From positions 10,298,169 to 10,362,168 of the forward strand of contig NC_133288.1 in NCBI RefSeq assembly GCF_005239225.2: DNA of 64,000 bases, written 5' to 3'. The notes under the pieces are model-generated. The model was given only the letters and a program-made list of their open reading frames with translations, did no database searches and was not told where the DNA came from. A program made the translations under genes and the position numbers. Within the stretch, counting starts at the first letter, position 1. Each line of letters opens with the position of its first letter. Of this stretch, positions 48,911-60,950 are shown one piece after another. This stretch comes from Populus alba (lineage: Eukaryota > Streptophyta > Magnoliopsida > Malpighiales > Salicaceae).

Positions 48911-49930
48911 AAACAGGGCTAATGCTCTCAAATCCAACTGTTACACCTTGGATGTATTACCCCTAGTTAAACATTGTGTACTTTTCACCAACTACAAAGA
49001 TAAAACGTACATGCATTAAATAGTTATTCCTTATATATTCTCTAAAAACTCACACAACATAGCCTTCAAGGCTTCATTTCTTCTACACCAGTGTTAACTT
49101 AAGCATTAAAAGGTCTTTTAAACACAATAAGAGCTTTGTTGTACATATATTTGTGAAACCCAAGTTCAACAATCTTTATTTCTCAATGCAGCTACCAATC
49201 TTAGAAAGACATTGATCTTTTGAGGTTTTTTTCAAATCTCATCATTATCGTTACTTATAGGAATTTTTTTTTTTTTTTACTAAAATCTAATTCAATTCCT
49301 CTTCTTTTCATATATTCCCAGCTTTTTTCATGGATCACAACCTAGAAACTTAAGGACATTGGATGATTACATACCTTTCCACCATAGACATCTTTTCCAA
49401 ATATTCAATAACTAACCAAACATATGAGAATGCTCACAAAAATTTGTTTGCCTATATAGGGACAATTGAGGGCTTTAACTATTTTTTAGTAGGTGGCTCA
49501 TCTATCAACACCACCACTTGCACCTATATTATGTGTAGTCAACTTCAATTTAAGGAGGAACACATTGTAATTACATGTAAAACAGTGGAAAGAGGGCTAC
49601 CACCCTTAAAACCCTTACAAAAGCTTCTCTCACCACCATAAAAACATATTCAAGAATAGTCAAAGGATATCAACATGTAGTCGTAGTCACAAAAGAAAAT
49701 ATCATTATCATCATCACTTCTCATCAAAGACTTCTTATAGTATCCTAGAAAAAAAATGGCTTTAAAGGAAGCTAGATATGTTGTTAAAAGATTCCTTAAT
49801 GTAGAGCTATATATCCCTCATCAAGTGAGGGGTTCTTAATAAGCTAAAAGAGTATTGGATACTCATTTTTCAAGAGAATTCATTGCATATGTACAGCGTC
49901 ATGATGATCATCCTCTCGGAGCTGGATCTT
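48911..49930. other. Intergenic region, nothing recognised
   Basis: AT-rich with a T-run near 49266-49280. A 92-codon plus-strand open frame (49363-49641) has no recognisable motif. Confidence 0.45.
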
Positions 49931-49934
49931 CGTG

Positions 49935-50280
49935 GTGATAGGTGGAAAAAACAAGGAATTCTTGCTTTTTATCAGAAAATAGGATAGAGTCGCCACCTAA
50001 TATTCTGGTCACTATGAACACTAACTAGTCTTATAGTCTGGATAAGAAGACTGCTTGCATATATGGAGAATGTATTACTCCTAGTGCACCTTACCTAAGA
50101 TAATCTACATTATTTGTTTGTCTAATATAAACTAAGGTATTATTGTGTTTTCTAATTGTTGGTCTATCTAAGGTTTAAAAGATTCCTCCTCAGTAAGTAG
50201 GTGTTTATCTTATCAAGTTAAAACCTAATCATTCTAATGTAAAAGCATATAAATAAAAGAAAATGTCTTTTTTTATTCAA
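49935..50280 (+). repeat. LTR-like dispersed repeat, copy 3
   Basis: The best preserved copy of the block also seen at 12.16 and 14.04 kb. It reads AAGGAATTCTTGC, GAGTCGCCACCTAATATTC, CTAACTAGTCTTATAGTC and GTATTACTCCTAGTGCACC in the same order. The GTCGCCACCTAAT opening resembles Tat/Ogre-type LTRs. No internal region was recognised beside it. Confidence 0.5.
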
Positions 50281-50599
50281 TATTAGGCATGTATATTAAA
50301 AGAAAATAAAATAATTTTTTAAATTCTCCCAATCATATTCATAAGTCCATGAATATGATCCACACTTATGAAATTTTATTAAATAAAATAAATCTTGTAT
50401 ATTAAGTTAAAATCTCATATCATATAGGACATAGACTCCATGTGTTAGATTCACCTAAACATATTCATGGGGTCAACCCGGATGTGGTATTATTATGTGG
50501 ATCTCAAATCCATTATTGGTTTTGAGAATCTCTTTGTAAAGCTTATAATCTATTTTAATAAAAGTATGTAAACCAAGAAAAAATTTATTAACTTGTTTC

Positions 50600-51560
50600 C
50601 CATCACCTAAGAAGAGAATAAGGTCAGTTTATTTTTATCAAATTTTATCCTTATTTTTTTGTTATTATTTTTTTTATAAGTTTTTTATTAATATTTTTTC
50701 ACGATTTCATCCTTTAAAATTGAATTTATTGAGAGTTAAGTTTCTTAATTGAACTCATGTCCAGGACTTCACAGGTTGTAGGTTTTAGAGATTAGATCAA
50801 GTTTAGGAAGTTCGTCCAAGTTTGCTTAGGTTTTTTTTTCTTTTTTCAAACTCATGTTTTCTTTTTTAAAAAAAGAAATTTAGGGGTTTTTTCTATTATT
50901 TTTTTGTAGATTGATTTTATTGGGTTAGCCCTTCATATTTTTTTTTCTATTATAACAACTACCATTTTTTTAATCTATAAATAATCTATCAAATTACAAA
51001 TGTTTTTAGTTTCATCCTATATGATTTTTTAATCTTTCAAATTTAGTACTCATTCTTTAATTAATATTTATTTTTTTGGGTCATTTTTATTTTTATTTTT
51101 CAAATTTCTTCCTCCTTAAGTTTTTTTTCTCTCAAATTTTATCCTCGTTCTTTTTATTGTTTTATTTTTGCTTTTGCAAGTTTTTTTATTTATATTTTTC
51201 AATGATTTGATTATTTAAAATTAAATTGATTGAGAGTTATGCTTTTTGATTTAACTCGAGTCCATGATTTAACGAGTTTCAAGTTTTAAATATTAAATCA
51301 AATTTAGGGGTATTATAATCAATAATACTCCTTAATTTTTTTTTCTCAAATTTTGTTTCTCATTCTTTTTGTTGTTTTCTTTTGCTTTTACAAGTTGTTT
51401 TTTATTTATATTTCTCAATGATTTCATTATTCAAAATTAAATTAGTCGAAAGTTATTTTTCTTGATTTAACTCGGATCTATAATTTAACGAGTTGCAAGT
51501 TTTAGAGATTAGACCAAGTTAACAAATATTATAATCAATAATACTTAAAAAAATGTTAAT
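50600..51560. repeat. Degenerate ~200-bp repeats
   Basis: At least two long units share TTTCATTATTCAAAATTAAATT, GAGAGTTAT, TTGATTTAACTCG, AATTTAACGAGTT and CAAGTTTTA in order (about 51205-51290 and 51415-51510), and an earlier related unit starts near 50700. The TTAACTCG/CGAGTT core links it to the arrays at 36.7 and 42.5 kb. Confidence 0.55.
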
Positions 51561-52430
51561 CTAGCCTTTGTTTGTTTGCTAGAAAGTAGCTTTTTTAAAA
51601 GTGATTTCAATAAAAAGTGACTTATTTACTAATGTTTGGTAGTGTCATGGAAAATAAGTTGTAAAATATTTTTCAATTTTTGACTATGTCATGAAAAATG
51701 ATATGAAAAATAACTTATTAATATTTTAATTTTTTTCAAGTTTATTAAAAGAACGATTACCGAATTTGATAGATAAGAAAAAGTTAAAGAATGATGAAAT
51801 TAAAAAAAAAATCTAATTTTATAAACTATTTTAGATAAGACAAATAGCAATTAAAATATTAGAGATCAAATATGATAGATGAAAAATTTAAAAACTAATG
51901 AAATTGAAAAAAAAATCATAAATAAAATAAAATAAATAGTAATGAAAAAAATAAAAATCAAATTTGACAAATAAAAATTTTCAATTAAAAAAATAAAAAG
52001 AATAAAAACTAAAGTTGATAGAAAAATTAAGGATGAAATTTTAAAACAAATTAAAATGAAATATATAGTAGTCTAAATATTGAGGACTAAATTTGATATA
52101 GTTAACTAATAACAAAATATTTTTTAAATTTTTTATAATTTTTTTTATTTCGCACAAGATAAAAAAGATATTTTTACTAAAAACTAAATTAATTTTTTTT
52201 GTTTGAAAAGTATTTTTTATTAATCCATTTTTGTAACAATAAATAGATATAGAAAAAAATTTAAAGTTATTTTCCATAAATCAAACGGTCGCCATCTCCA
52301 GATCCGAAAGAAGAAACAATAAAAAGAATAGAAAACCATACTAATTGGACCACACGCCTGGACACTATTTCTAACCTTTTCTCTCCAAATCTCCGATTCA
52401 TAGTCCAAAAACCCCCATCCGAATTGGGTT
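51561..52430. other. AT-rich upstream region of the quinone reductase gene
   Basis: Almost pure A/T with tracts of ATTAAAA type to about 52.26 kb. The last ~170 bp before the start codon are more balanced and probably form the core promoter and leader. Confidence 0.45.
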
Positions 52431-52435
52431 CTAAA

Positions 52436-54245
52436 ATGGGAAAAGGAGGGGGATGCGTTCCGAGTAAGAAAAAACAACCGCCAGTCTCCGACGATCCCGT
52501 CTCCTCCCAGGAAGCCGCACCAATCGCTGTTCACGACGATGAAACTATTGATGTGGCAACTACGTCACTAGAGCCGAGAATTCCATCAAAGTTAAAAATC
52601 TTTATAGTGTTTTACTCCATGTATGGGCACGTGGAAGGATTGGCCAAGAGAATGAAGAAAGGAGTGGATGGAGTGGAAGGAGTTGAGGCTTTTTTATATC
52701 GGGTCGCGGAAACGTTGTCTGATGATGTTTTGATGAAAATGAAAGCTCCGGGGAAAGATGTTGGGATCCCGGAAATTACGGCGGCGGAATTGGTCAACGC
52801 GGATGGTGTTTTGTTTGGGTTTCCGACAAGGTATGGCTGCATGGCTGCGCAAATGAAATCGTTTTTCGATTCGACGGGGCAATTATGGAAGGAGCAGAAA
52901 CTTGCCGGCAAACCTGCTGGGTTTTTTGTTAGTACCGGGACTCAAGGAGGAGGTCAAGAAACTACTGCGTAAGTTGATAATGCTCTCTCTCCGTCTCTTC
53001 TTCAAGATTCAAAGTTAATGTTGTTGCTGTTATGATGCCAGTCTAATTTTTAATGTCTAAACAAATCATAATTATGTTTTGCAATTTTTCCTTACGATCT
53101 CAGTTTCTTGTTGATTCCTTGCTTAGACAACTAAGGAAAGCTAAATTTTGTTCGGTAGGAGCAATAATCATTTGAATGTGGAAGACATGAACCTTTCATT
53201 CTTGAAGATTTTATACAGGATGTGCTTTTCTCATTAAATCACGCATTGATTTGGGCCTCGGTTTAGGTTAGAAAGAATGATTCATGGAAAGTAGAGGCAA
53301 ATAGTCGAAACAGATGCAGGGAAACTTGTTTAGGCTCTAAACAAATGGTCGATAGAAAACCTCGGTGGTCTGTGAATTAGTGCAAAAAAGAGAAGAAAAG
53401 AAAAGAAAAGAAATTAATTGTAATGAAAATGAGGCAAAGATATAGCTCAATAAAATCAGAACAAGATACTGTTAAGTGATGCGACTGGGATTTTATGGTG
53501 ATAGATGCAAGTGAAGAATTAACGTTTATATATATAGTTTGTAATTGGGCACATTTTAGTTTTATTTGAGCATCCAAGAGTTTTGGCATGCCATCAGCTT
53601 GTAAGACATTTATACTTACCTTGTCAGCCTGCCAAACTGAGCTTGAGTTATCTTTTTTACTCTTCGATCTTGGTTTATGTTTTTTGCTTGTCAGAGTGTA
53701 AACTTTATTTAAAGATGAAATTGTGCATTCTCGTAAACAAAAAAAAGGTTGGTTTTTCTTTGTATGTGCATGCAGCTCATCTATTTTGGAATCTCAATGT
53801 TTTATCCTTTTGTCTTGATAATTGAGAGAGCCTGGCTTTTGTTCTGAAGTCACCTCTGTTGACTTAACATTTGATGGGATGATGATGTTATAGGGATGGT
53901 GTTTTGGCTTAGTACGAGGAATTATGAAAATGAATGAGCTGTATGAATTCATATGTAGAAAACCAATATATTAACCATTTTCCATTGCTTTAATCCTCTT
54001 GTTTGGATTGGGGCAGATGGACAGCAATTACCCAGTTGACCCACCATGGAATGTTATTTGTTCCTGTTGGATACACCTTTGGAGCTGGTATGTTTAAGAT
54101 GGACACTGTTCGAGGGGGCTCTCCTTATGGTGCTGGAGTTTATGCCGGTGACGGCTCAAGAGAGGCAAATGAAACAGAGTTGGCGCTTGCTGAGCATCAG
54201 GGCAAGTATATGGCTACAATAGTCAAGAGGCTTGCCCAGACCTGA
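52436..54245 (+). CDS. WrbA/FQR1-like NAD(P)H:quinone oxidoreductase
   Basis: Two exons, 52436-52968 and 54017-54245, joined in the codon for Ala178; the 1048-bp intron has GT..AG ends. The product is 253 residues. Residues 1-7, MGKGGGC, form an N-myristoylation signal with a cysteine that may be palmitoylated, so membrane attachment is likely. Residues 14-52 are a variable acidic linker. The flavodoxin-like fold starts at [20 protein letters not shown] (54-73), the FMN phosphate-binding loop. Further WrbA motifs follow: [19 protein letters not shown], the [20 protein letters not shown] loop, and [18 protein letters not shown] with [16 protein letters not shown] in exon 2. The family carries out two-electron reduction of quinones with NAD(P)H and FMN, limiting semiquinone formation. 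The N-terminal leader and end IVKRLAQ fit the At4g36750 subgroup rather than the shorter FQR1. Confidence 0.95.
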
Positions 54246-54507
54246 TGACATTTTATAATCTTTAGAAATACATTTGCTTCCCTACTTGTCAATTTGAGTG
54301 CATTTGTTTGTTATTATTGGTCTTGTGTTTTATGTACTACCAGACTTGGAGAATCATACGTGGGTTATACGTTCTATTCTCACATTTCTACCCTTCCACT
54401 TTGTGCAGCAAGCTGTATATGATTCGAAAATATTGGAATAGTGATAATTTGTTGGACATTGTTGTCTTGTAGAGTTCATTTTTCTGGTTTGGTTTGAGAG
54501 TCATTGT

Positions 54508-54513
54508 AATAAA
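54508..54513 (+). terminator. Candidate polyadenylation signal of the quinone reductase gene
   Basis: AATAAA about 265 bp past the stop codon, in a T-rich context typical of plant 3' ends. Plant signals are loose, so this is only plausible. Confidence 0.4.
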
Positions 54514-54559
54514 CATGGTATTCAAGCATTTGACTTGCTATTAGTTCATTTATATCTAT

Positions 54560-55960
54560 TATTATCTAATAAATAACACTAAACTGGTGCTTGTTTTTAG
54601 CATTGCCTATAGTTTTGGATGAAGGGCCGTGTGTGCATGCTGCGGTTCAGGCCAAAAAGCATAAAAAATAATGCTTTTTGGCTTAAAACGCAACGAGCAA
54701 TCAGGGATGAAGAAAGACAAGCTAGCTGGGAGGGCCAGGATCATAAACTTTGAATATCTGGAAGTGTGGATATGGGAATCTTTGTGATGCAATCTTGTCC
54801 TTGAATGATGACTTACGCAAATCTGCTTAAAGAATTCTATTAGCTCTTTTGGATAGGGATACCCTAACCTAACGTACAGTACTAGCTACTGTGGAAGGAA
54901 GAACCGCTTAAGTTTACCAAAAATGCGTACATTCTACTTTTACATGATTTCACCAACCAAAGATTCGCTTTTGAGCCCCGTATTTCCACAACAAAAAACA
55001 AAAAAGCAACCAAAGATTCCGATAAAGCTAATTTCCTTCTGTAGCATATTTTAGCACAGTGACATGGGTATTTGGAATTATTATATAGTGTTTTTTTTAA
55101 AACAGCCTTTCAATCGAGAAGGATTTTTTTTTTAATTTTTTTATTTTTCATCTCAATACATTAAAATGATTAAAAAAATATTAAAAATATTCATTTAATA
55201 TTTTTTTAAGAAAGATCAAGGAAAAGGGAAAAGTGTGATATTATTTTTTTTTCAATTTTATTATTCATGTATTAATTGTGAATAATTTTTTTTTTCATTT
55301 TATCATTCAATTTTTTATTTTTTTGCAATCTCGTTTTTTTAAATTATATTAGAATAGTTTTATTTGTGATATTTCTTTTTCTTGAATACTCTCATATATA
55401 GGAAGTTTTGATAAATATTTTAATAATAAATTAAAGATTGATGTTGTGAAATAGAGTTTTAGATTGTAGTTAAAAAAATAACAAGGAAAATTTAAAAAAA
55501 ATAAAATAAAATAAACTCTATTTTCATTTTGGTATGTAAAACTTCATTTGGTCCCTGAAGTTTTAGTTATGTATTACTTCTTCCTATTGTTTTTTTTTTT
55601 ACAATTTTAGTTTTAAACTTTATTTTTTTAATTTCATCATTAGATGTTAAGAGAGGACAGAGAGTCACTAAAAAAATATTAAAGAAAAAAAAAAGTGCTC
55701 GTTTAGTTATATTTAATAGCTACCCAAAAAGACCGATCTTGATTTCAATAGATTCATATTTGTAAAGTAAATTAAATAGAGGTGCCATTATTCTTTATCC
55801 ATGCTGAAAAAAGCATATTAGGGTCTATAAATCTTTTTATTAGTTTAATTTTCATGTTTTATAGTGATTAGATGATATTTTGAGTTGAAAATAAGTTTTT
55901 GAAATTTTTATAGTGTTTTTGAGATGTTTTCAGGTAAAAAATAAATTTAAAATATGTTTT
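54560..55960. other. Intergenic region, no gene supported
   Basis: Less AT-rich to about 55.05 kb, then strongly A/T. The piece at 55085-55215 looks like a partial, more diverged member of the ~200-bp AT-rich repeat family. Confidence 0.45.
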
Positions 55961-55969
55961 TAAATTCCA

Positions 55970-57110
55970 AGAATTTTCCGGATGTGAAGATGATTTTGGA
56001 AGATGAAAGTGGGAAATCTTATCAAACAAAAAATATCTTATACAGAAGATAAAGATAGGGTCGGCAATGCTAGATGGAGAATGTTCTCCATTGTTCAAGC
56101 TTCTATCCCCGGGCCCACTGAAACATCCTGTAAGGCATGCAGGCTGGTACTCTTGAGGATCGAACCCAGGTCGCAAAGACAAGCTTTGCTGTTGACCATG
56201 GGCTAGACCCTCAAGTGTTCCATTGCTCGTAACTTGATGAAGGGAGATGTGGTTTTTCGTTTAGTTGATCCTAGCAAGATTCTATGACCCCTTCTTACAT
56301 AATTACTTAATTTAAATTGCTAGCATCGTGGAACCATCAAATAAATAGAAATAATTTAGTTGGTTCTAAAGTTTTAGGGTTACTTTGGAAACAAATCTTT
56401 ACCGGGTTCGGTTTTAGCATTTGAAGCTTTAGAAAAATGAGGTCCTGGATAGGTAATTCAGATGCTAAATCTTAAAAACCAAGAGTAAGAAAAGTCGCAT
56501 TACTCCAGTAATGGTAATATTTTCTGGTGTAACCATTTATAAATTGTCTCACGCTCTATATTTAGAGTCGTTATGTCGAGAATCTGAGCGTGGTAAGCAA
56601 AGAAATGGAAGACCAGGATCTTGGACACCCCTGAAGAGAACATTGAAAGCAATCGCACAAGGGACTATTCTACTGACCATGGACCTGTGTCAGATCATTC
56701 TGAAAATGAAAGCGAGGATCTGGGCTCCGAAATCACAGATGGAATCAGGTTATCAGTTCTGAAGATTTCAACATTCTTGTAAATGGCTCAGTTATCAACA
56801 GTGAGCTCTCTAAACACCTTCAAATCAAGTATGATCATGAGCTTTGCAGCAGTCGAAAATGCTTTCTCCATGACCATATTATTGAGGACCTTAATTGTAA
56901 ATTGGTAGGTGGAATGCTTGCTGAGACCATCAACATTGCTGATGGTATTAGAGCTCCAACTCTTACTACCTTCCAGGAGAATTTTGCAGCTTGGGAGAAG
57001 ACATTGAAAGCCTTTCAGGCCTTGCTAGGCTCAAACAGCTTCAGAAACTTCCAGCTAAATGGAAGAGGAGATGAGAACTCTAATTAAGGGCAAAGCTTTT
57101 GGAAGCAACA
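55970..57110 (+). pseudogene. Broken B3-domain gene copy (Os01g0234100/At3g19184 type)
   Basis: Pieces of a plant B3-domain protein occur in order but in different frames. At about 55978-56040 there is FPDVKMILEDESGKSYQTKN, mid B3 domain. At 56222-56285 there is IARNLMKGDVVFRLVDPSKI, the B3 C-terminal end. At 56600-56755 an acidic linker reads DHSENESEDLGSEITDGIRL. At 56760-57085 the conserved C-terminal region reads EDFNILVNGSVINSELSKHL, CFLHDHIIEDLNCKLVGGML and AETINIADGIRAP. Stops and frameshifts break it repeatedly, the N-terminal half of the B3 domain is not seen, and foreign sequence interrupts it at 56045-56215. The family call is from recognition of these motifs. Whether it arose by retroposition or by decay of a duplicated gene is not clear. 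Confidence 0.7.
56045..56215 (-). mobile_element. Possible SINE insertion inside the B3 pseudogene
   Basis: On the minus strand a B-box-like GGGTTCGATCCTC follows an A-box-like TAGCCCATGG by about 35 bp. The segment separates two parts of the B3 domain that should be nearly adjacent. I found no clear target duplication and the sequence differs from the 43.9-kb SINE, so this is a separate, weaker call. Confidence 0.35.
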
Positions 57111-57528
57111 GAGACTTTGATTAGGCTAGATGCTGAGATTTGGCACATTGGAGGTGTATACAAGTTTTTGCAGAGCTTATGCTTATGGGAAAGGGTGGTA
57201 ATGATCCATTGTAAAAATTAAACTTGTATACAAGAGGTGCTTTTCTCCAGCAGCAGTGCCGTTTGATGTTTGGTTATGAATAGTTTGCTTTAGAATTATT
57301 TTCATAACATAAAGGAGTTTTAATAATATTTTGAAAAACTTCGAATTTTTATTTTTTATTTTTTTTATAATTTTCAGTGTTACTCATAGTTTTTTTTTCA
57401 TTACATATACTTTTTTTATTAGGTAAAGAAATCGGTTAGCCTTTCATTAATTACATCACTATTATCAGCATTTCATTAGTTAAAAATCATAAACATTTTG
57501 AACCACTAGCATATTCACCTAATTTATT

Positions 57529-57712
57529 TTTGTATTTTAAAAAGTGTTTTTATTAAATTATTTTTTATTTTTTTCTTCAAATTAATATTTTTTTATTTTA
57601 AAATTATTTTAATATACTTATATCAAAAATATTTTTTTAAAAATATTATTTTAATATATTTTCAAGCGAAAATACTTTTGAAAAACAACCATTATCACAC
57701 TTTCAAATACCC
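57529..57712 (+). repeat. AT-rich ~200-bp dispersed repeat, copy 3
   Basis: TTGTATTTTAAAAAGTG at the left end, CTTCAAATTAATAT inside, and CAAGCGAAAATACTTTTG then AAAAACAACC at the right end match the other copies, same orientation. Confidence 0.65.
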
Positions 57713-57885
57713 CTTAACATTTCTCAATAGCTTTTTTTTTTTCCTAATATCATCTATCATCAACATTTTTAGCTGCCTGAATTATGAATGTTACTGACTG
57801 AAGACAAAAGATATTTGAAGACTAATAAGAAAGAAAAGAAGAAGCCAAAAAATAAGAAAAAAAAATGAAGAAAAGAAAGAGTGGG

Positions 57886-58241
57886 GTTGAAAAAGTCTAC
57901 AACTTTATAAATTTTATTCAATTCATTATAAAATTGATTATAACTGTCAAGGAAATTATATATAAATAATAAAACCGAAACCAAATTTGGGCTTAAAACT
58001 AACTAATAAACTGAAGTCCAATAATAAAGATAAATAAAATCTAATAACTTGGGATTGAAAAAGTCTACAACTTTTATAATTTTTATTCAATTCTTAGAAA
58101 ATTGATCATACTGTCAAGGAAATTACATATAAATAATAAAATCAAAATCAAATTTGAGCTTAAAACTAACTAGTAAAAGTCTAATAAAATAAGATAAAAT
58201 GAAGTCCAATAATAAATATAAATAAAATCTAATAACTTGGG
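57886..58241 (-). repeat. Two tandem units of a ~170-190-bp repeat
   Basis: Unit 1 (57886-58053) and unit 2 (58054-58241) both begin TTGAAAAAGTCTACAACTTT and end with AATAAAATCTAATAACTTGG. They share blocks such as CTGTCAAGGAAATTA and CTTAAAACTAACTA in order. Unit 2 has an extra ~20 bp. A third, more diverged copy lies at 63303-63545. The strand is given as that of the neighbouring gypsy remnant. Confidence 0.85.
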
Positions 58242-59620
58242 TTTGGATAAGCCTAAACTCTCAATCAAAGAACAACAAGTTGGGCTACTCTTCATCATTG
58301 ATGATCATACGCACACGTAAATCATGTCTTGGGTCCAGTTTTCCTGTCAACTCCATCGGGGTTGGAAGAACTCAACTTCATCGAGTATAGTTCAAGACAT
58401 CTTTGGTAATGCTCTCAAAGATCATGATCAAGTTGTTGTGATGTCTCTCTAATAATTCAAGTACAATCTGAATCTGGTTGCCTAGCTCATATACTAAGAT
58501 TTGTTGAACTTTATCATCCTTGATAAAAACAACTTATACATCCAAAGTAATATTTGACAAGTCTTGTACAATGAAACTAAAATTGATAATAAAAAGAAGG
58601 TGGATTTTGCTATTATTCCCACCTTTTTTTATCAACCAAATGGAAAAATAAAACTAAGAAAAAACATATTTTCTTAACCTCTACATGCATTTTCCATAAT
58701 TTATCAATGCCCAGACAAATAAATAGCATTAAAAAAAATCTAAAGTTTACAAGCTTATTTTCAAATATTTCAGTTCCAAGCAATACAACATTAAAGAAAC
58801 CATTTTGATACCATAGTTGTATACCCAAAAAAGAAAACAAAATGATAACAACCAAAAAAGCTAATGTTTGTATGTAATTAATGTTCATGAATCTGATTAG
58901 AAAAAGAAATGTACTAGTAAGCGAAGTGGGCATATCTCAAAGAGCTTTGTTTGTTGAAATCACAAGTAGATCTTTATCTTTCTTTCTTTTTTTCTCTAGA
59001 GTACTACAAAACAAAAGGAATTAAGATGGAAAAATTGTAAGATGAGGAAATCAAAAAAACATTTTGATGAGAGAGATGTTTTCTTGAATGAAAAGTGTGA
59101 AAGTAGAGAATAAGAGTGAAGAAGACAACTGGTAAAATACCATAATGAAATTAGTCATGGAAGCAAGACAAGGAGATTGAACTTAATGTTTTCACTTTCA
59201 TGAAAATTTAAACTCAGTGTTATAATAACGAGTTTATTAATTTTATCGAGTTAACTCATGATTTTAGTTAATTTTATTAGTTTTCAATTTTTAAAGCAAT
59301 TTCACACAATAAATTTATGTTAACTCATAAAATTGTATAATTTTACAAGTCAACTCGTGATTTTAACAGTCATGTCTTGCACTACTCACTTGTAATTTAT
59401 GATTAGTTTCCAAATAATACCATTTAGGTCTAATTTATATCATGAAATAATCTTAAATATTAAGTACATCATAATACTTATGTAAATTAGCTCAAAATTT
59501 ATATTATTCACTATTTGCTTGAATTTGTTTTATGATCTCAACATGCAAATTATAAACTCTACATATAAAAGACTTGGCTGAATTAGACATTTTAGAGTGA
59601 AGAAACATAGGAAGAAGATC
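58242..59620. other. Probable transposon interior, not assigned
   Basis: Minus-strand broken frames near 58.5-58.3 kb (for example VYELGNQIQIVLELLERHHN) look like a coiled region from an element's gag leader. I cannot name it. The rest is AT-rich and without features. Confidence 0.35.
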
Positions 59621-59629
59621 TAAAGGCTT

Positions 59630-60950
59630 TTAAGGTTTGTAACTATGAAAACTATATAACTGGGGGTATGAAGCAGAACAAATAATATTTGAAGCATTGG
59701 TAGATATAGTTTGGATACAACCTAGTAAATTAAGATTATCTTCATCTTTCTCATCACATATTAGGAGTAAGGGGTAAGAGAGCTCAATATGTTGCTCTAA
59801 ACCTATGACGTGCAAGATGTCAAGCATGGTGGGTAGGGAATTAGGTAGTTTAAAAGGATTATTATCATAAGACTTTTCTAAGACTATATTTACCTCTTCA
59901 GGTAATTCCACTAAAGAGTTTCCTAAAACTTCTTCATCTACCATTAAAACAGAATTATTATATTCTTCATTAAACTCATTTTCAAAATCATTTGAACTTA
60001 AATGTTAAGTCCTTTTTTCTAGCACATCAACTTCATTTAGGTCACTAAAATCATTAGGATTGGGTTTATACATTTGAACACAATATTCTTCCCATTCATA
60101 TATATCCTTACGTTATTGGATGACTAAGGGTTTACAGGTATAGTTCACGAAGATATGACTGAAACCTTGACATTTAAAACATCAAACCTTTGAATTCTTC
60201 CTAGACATTTCATTCATGTCTTGTTTGTCCTTATCTTCTTTATATATTTGGCCACTACTAGGATTAGATCTATAGAGTGGAGCACTTAGTAAAAAAATAT
60301 TATTTCTAAAATGAGATTTAAAAAAGGTACTACAAGGATCCTAACTTTTATCCATTTTCTTTTTATAAGCAACTCATAATCTTGCGGTACAATATAAGCT
60401 TGGTTAAGAGTAACACCTATGAGCATGATCTCTTTTCTAAAATCATCATTCAAACATTTATAAAACTTACGCAAAGTCATGGATTCATTTTCCTTTATGA
60501 TACATCTCATTTGGTAATTATTAAATTATATTATATACTCATTGACAAGCTTGTTCCCTTTTTTAATATTGTTTCATTAGTCTAAAAGTCTTTGTTTATA
60601 TGATTGAGGTAGGTATTTCTCTTGTAATTTTTGTTTTATTTTACTTCAATTAGTGAAATGAGGTTTACCTCTCCTCTCCAAACAATCCTCAATATTTTCC
60701 CTGTCAAATTAGATTTCACTAATCATCTTCATCTTGGAAAACTTACCACTTTTATTATCAAACAAGTTTGTATCAATCAAAATATATTCATATCACTAAT
60801 CCACCTATTAAAAATCAAAGGGTTCATGACAATCATCAAAAATTATATCAATCAAATAAGTTATTTATAGCACTATCTATTTTGTTAGGAATCATGACTC
60901 ATTCATCAAGGTCATCCTATCTAGAATAGCCCAAATAATAGTCATATTAG
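59630..60950 (-). pseudogene. Ty3/gypsy gag remnant
   Basis: On the minus strand, around 60.75-60.29 kb, broken frames give a retrotransposon gag region. The clearest piece (60510-60286) reads ENESMTLRKFYKCLNDDFRK and then LNQAYIVPQDYELLIKRKW, matching the D-E-S-V-T-L-S-R-F-R-x-G-L-R-x-D-L pattern of gypsy gag. Downstream near 60180 is a zinc-knuckle-like CFKCQGFSH. The next open piece (59944-59630) reads MVDEEVLGNSLVELPEEVN and probably lies in the gag-protease spacer. No RT, RNase H or integrase was seen in the window, so pol is lost. Confidence 0.65.
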
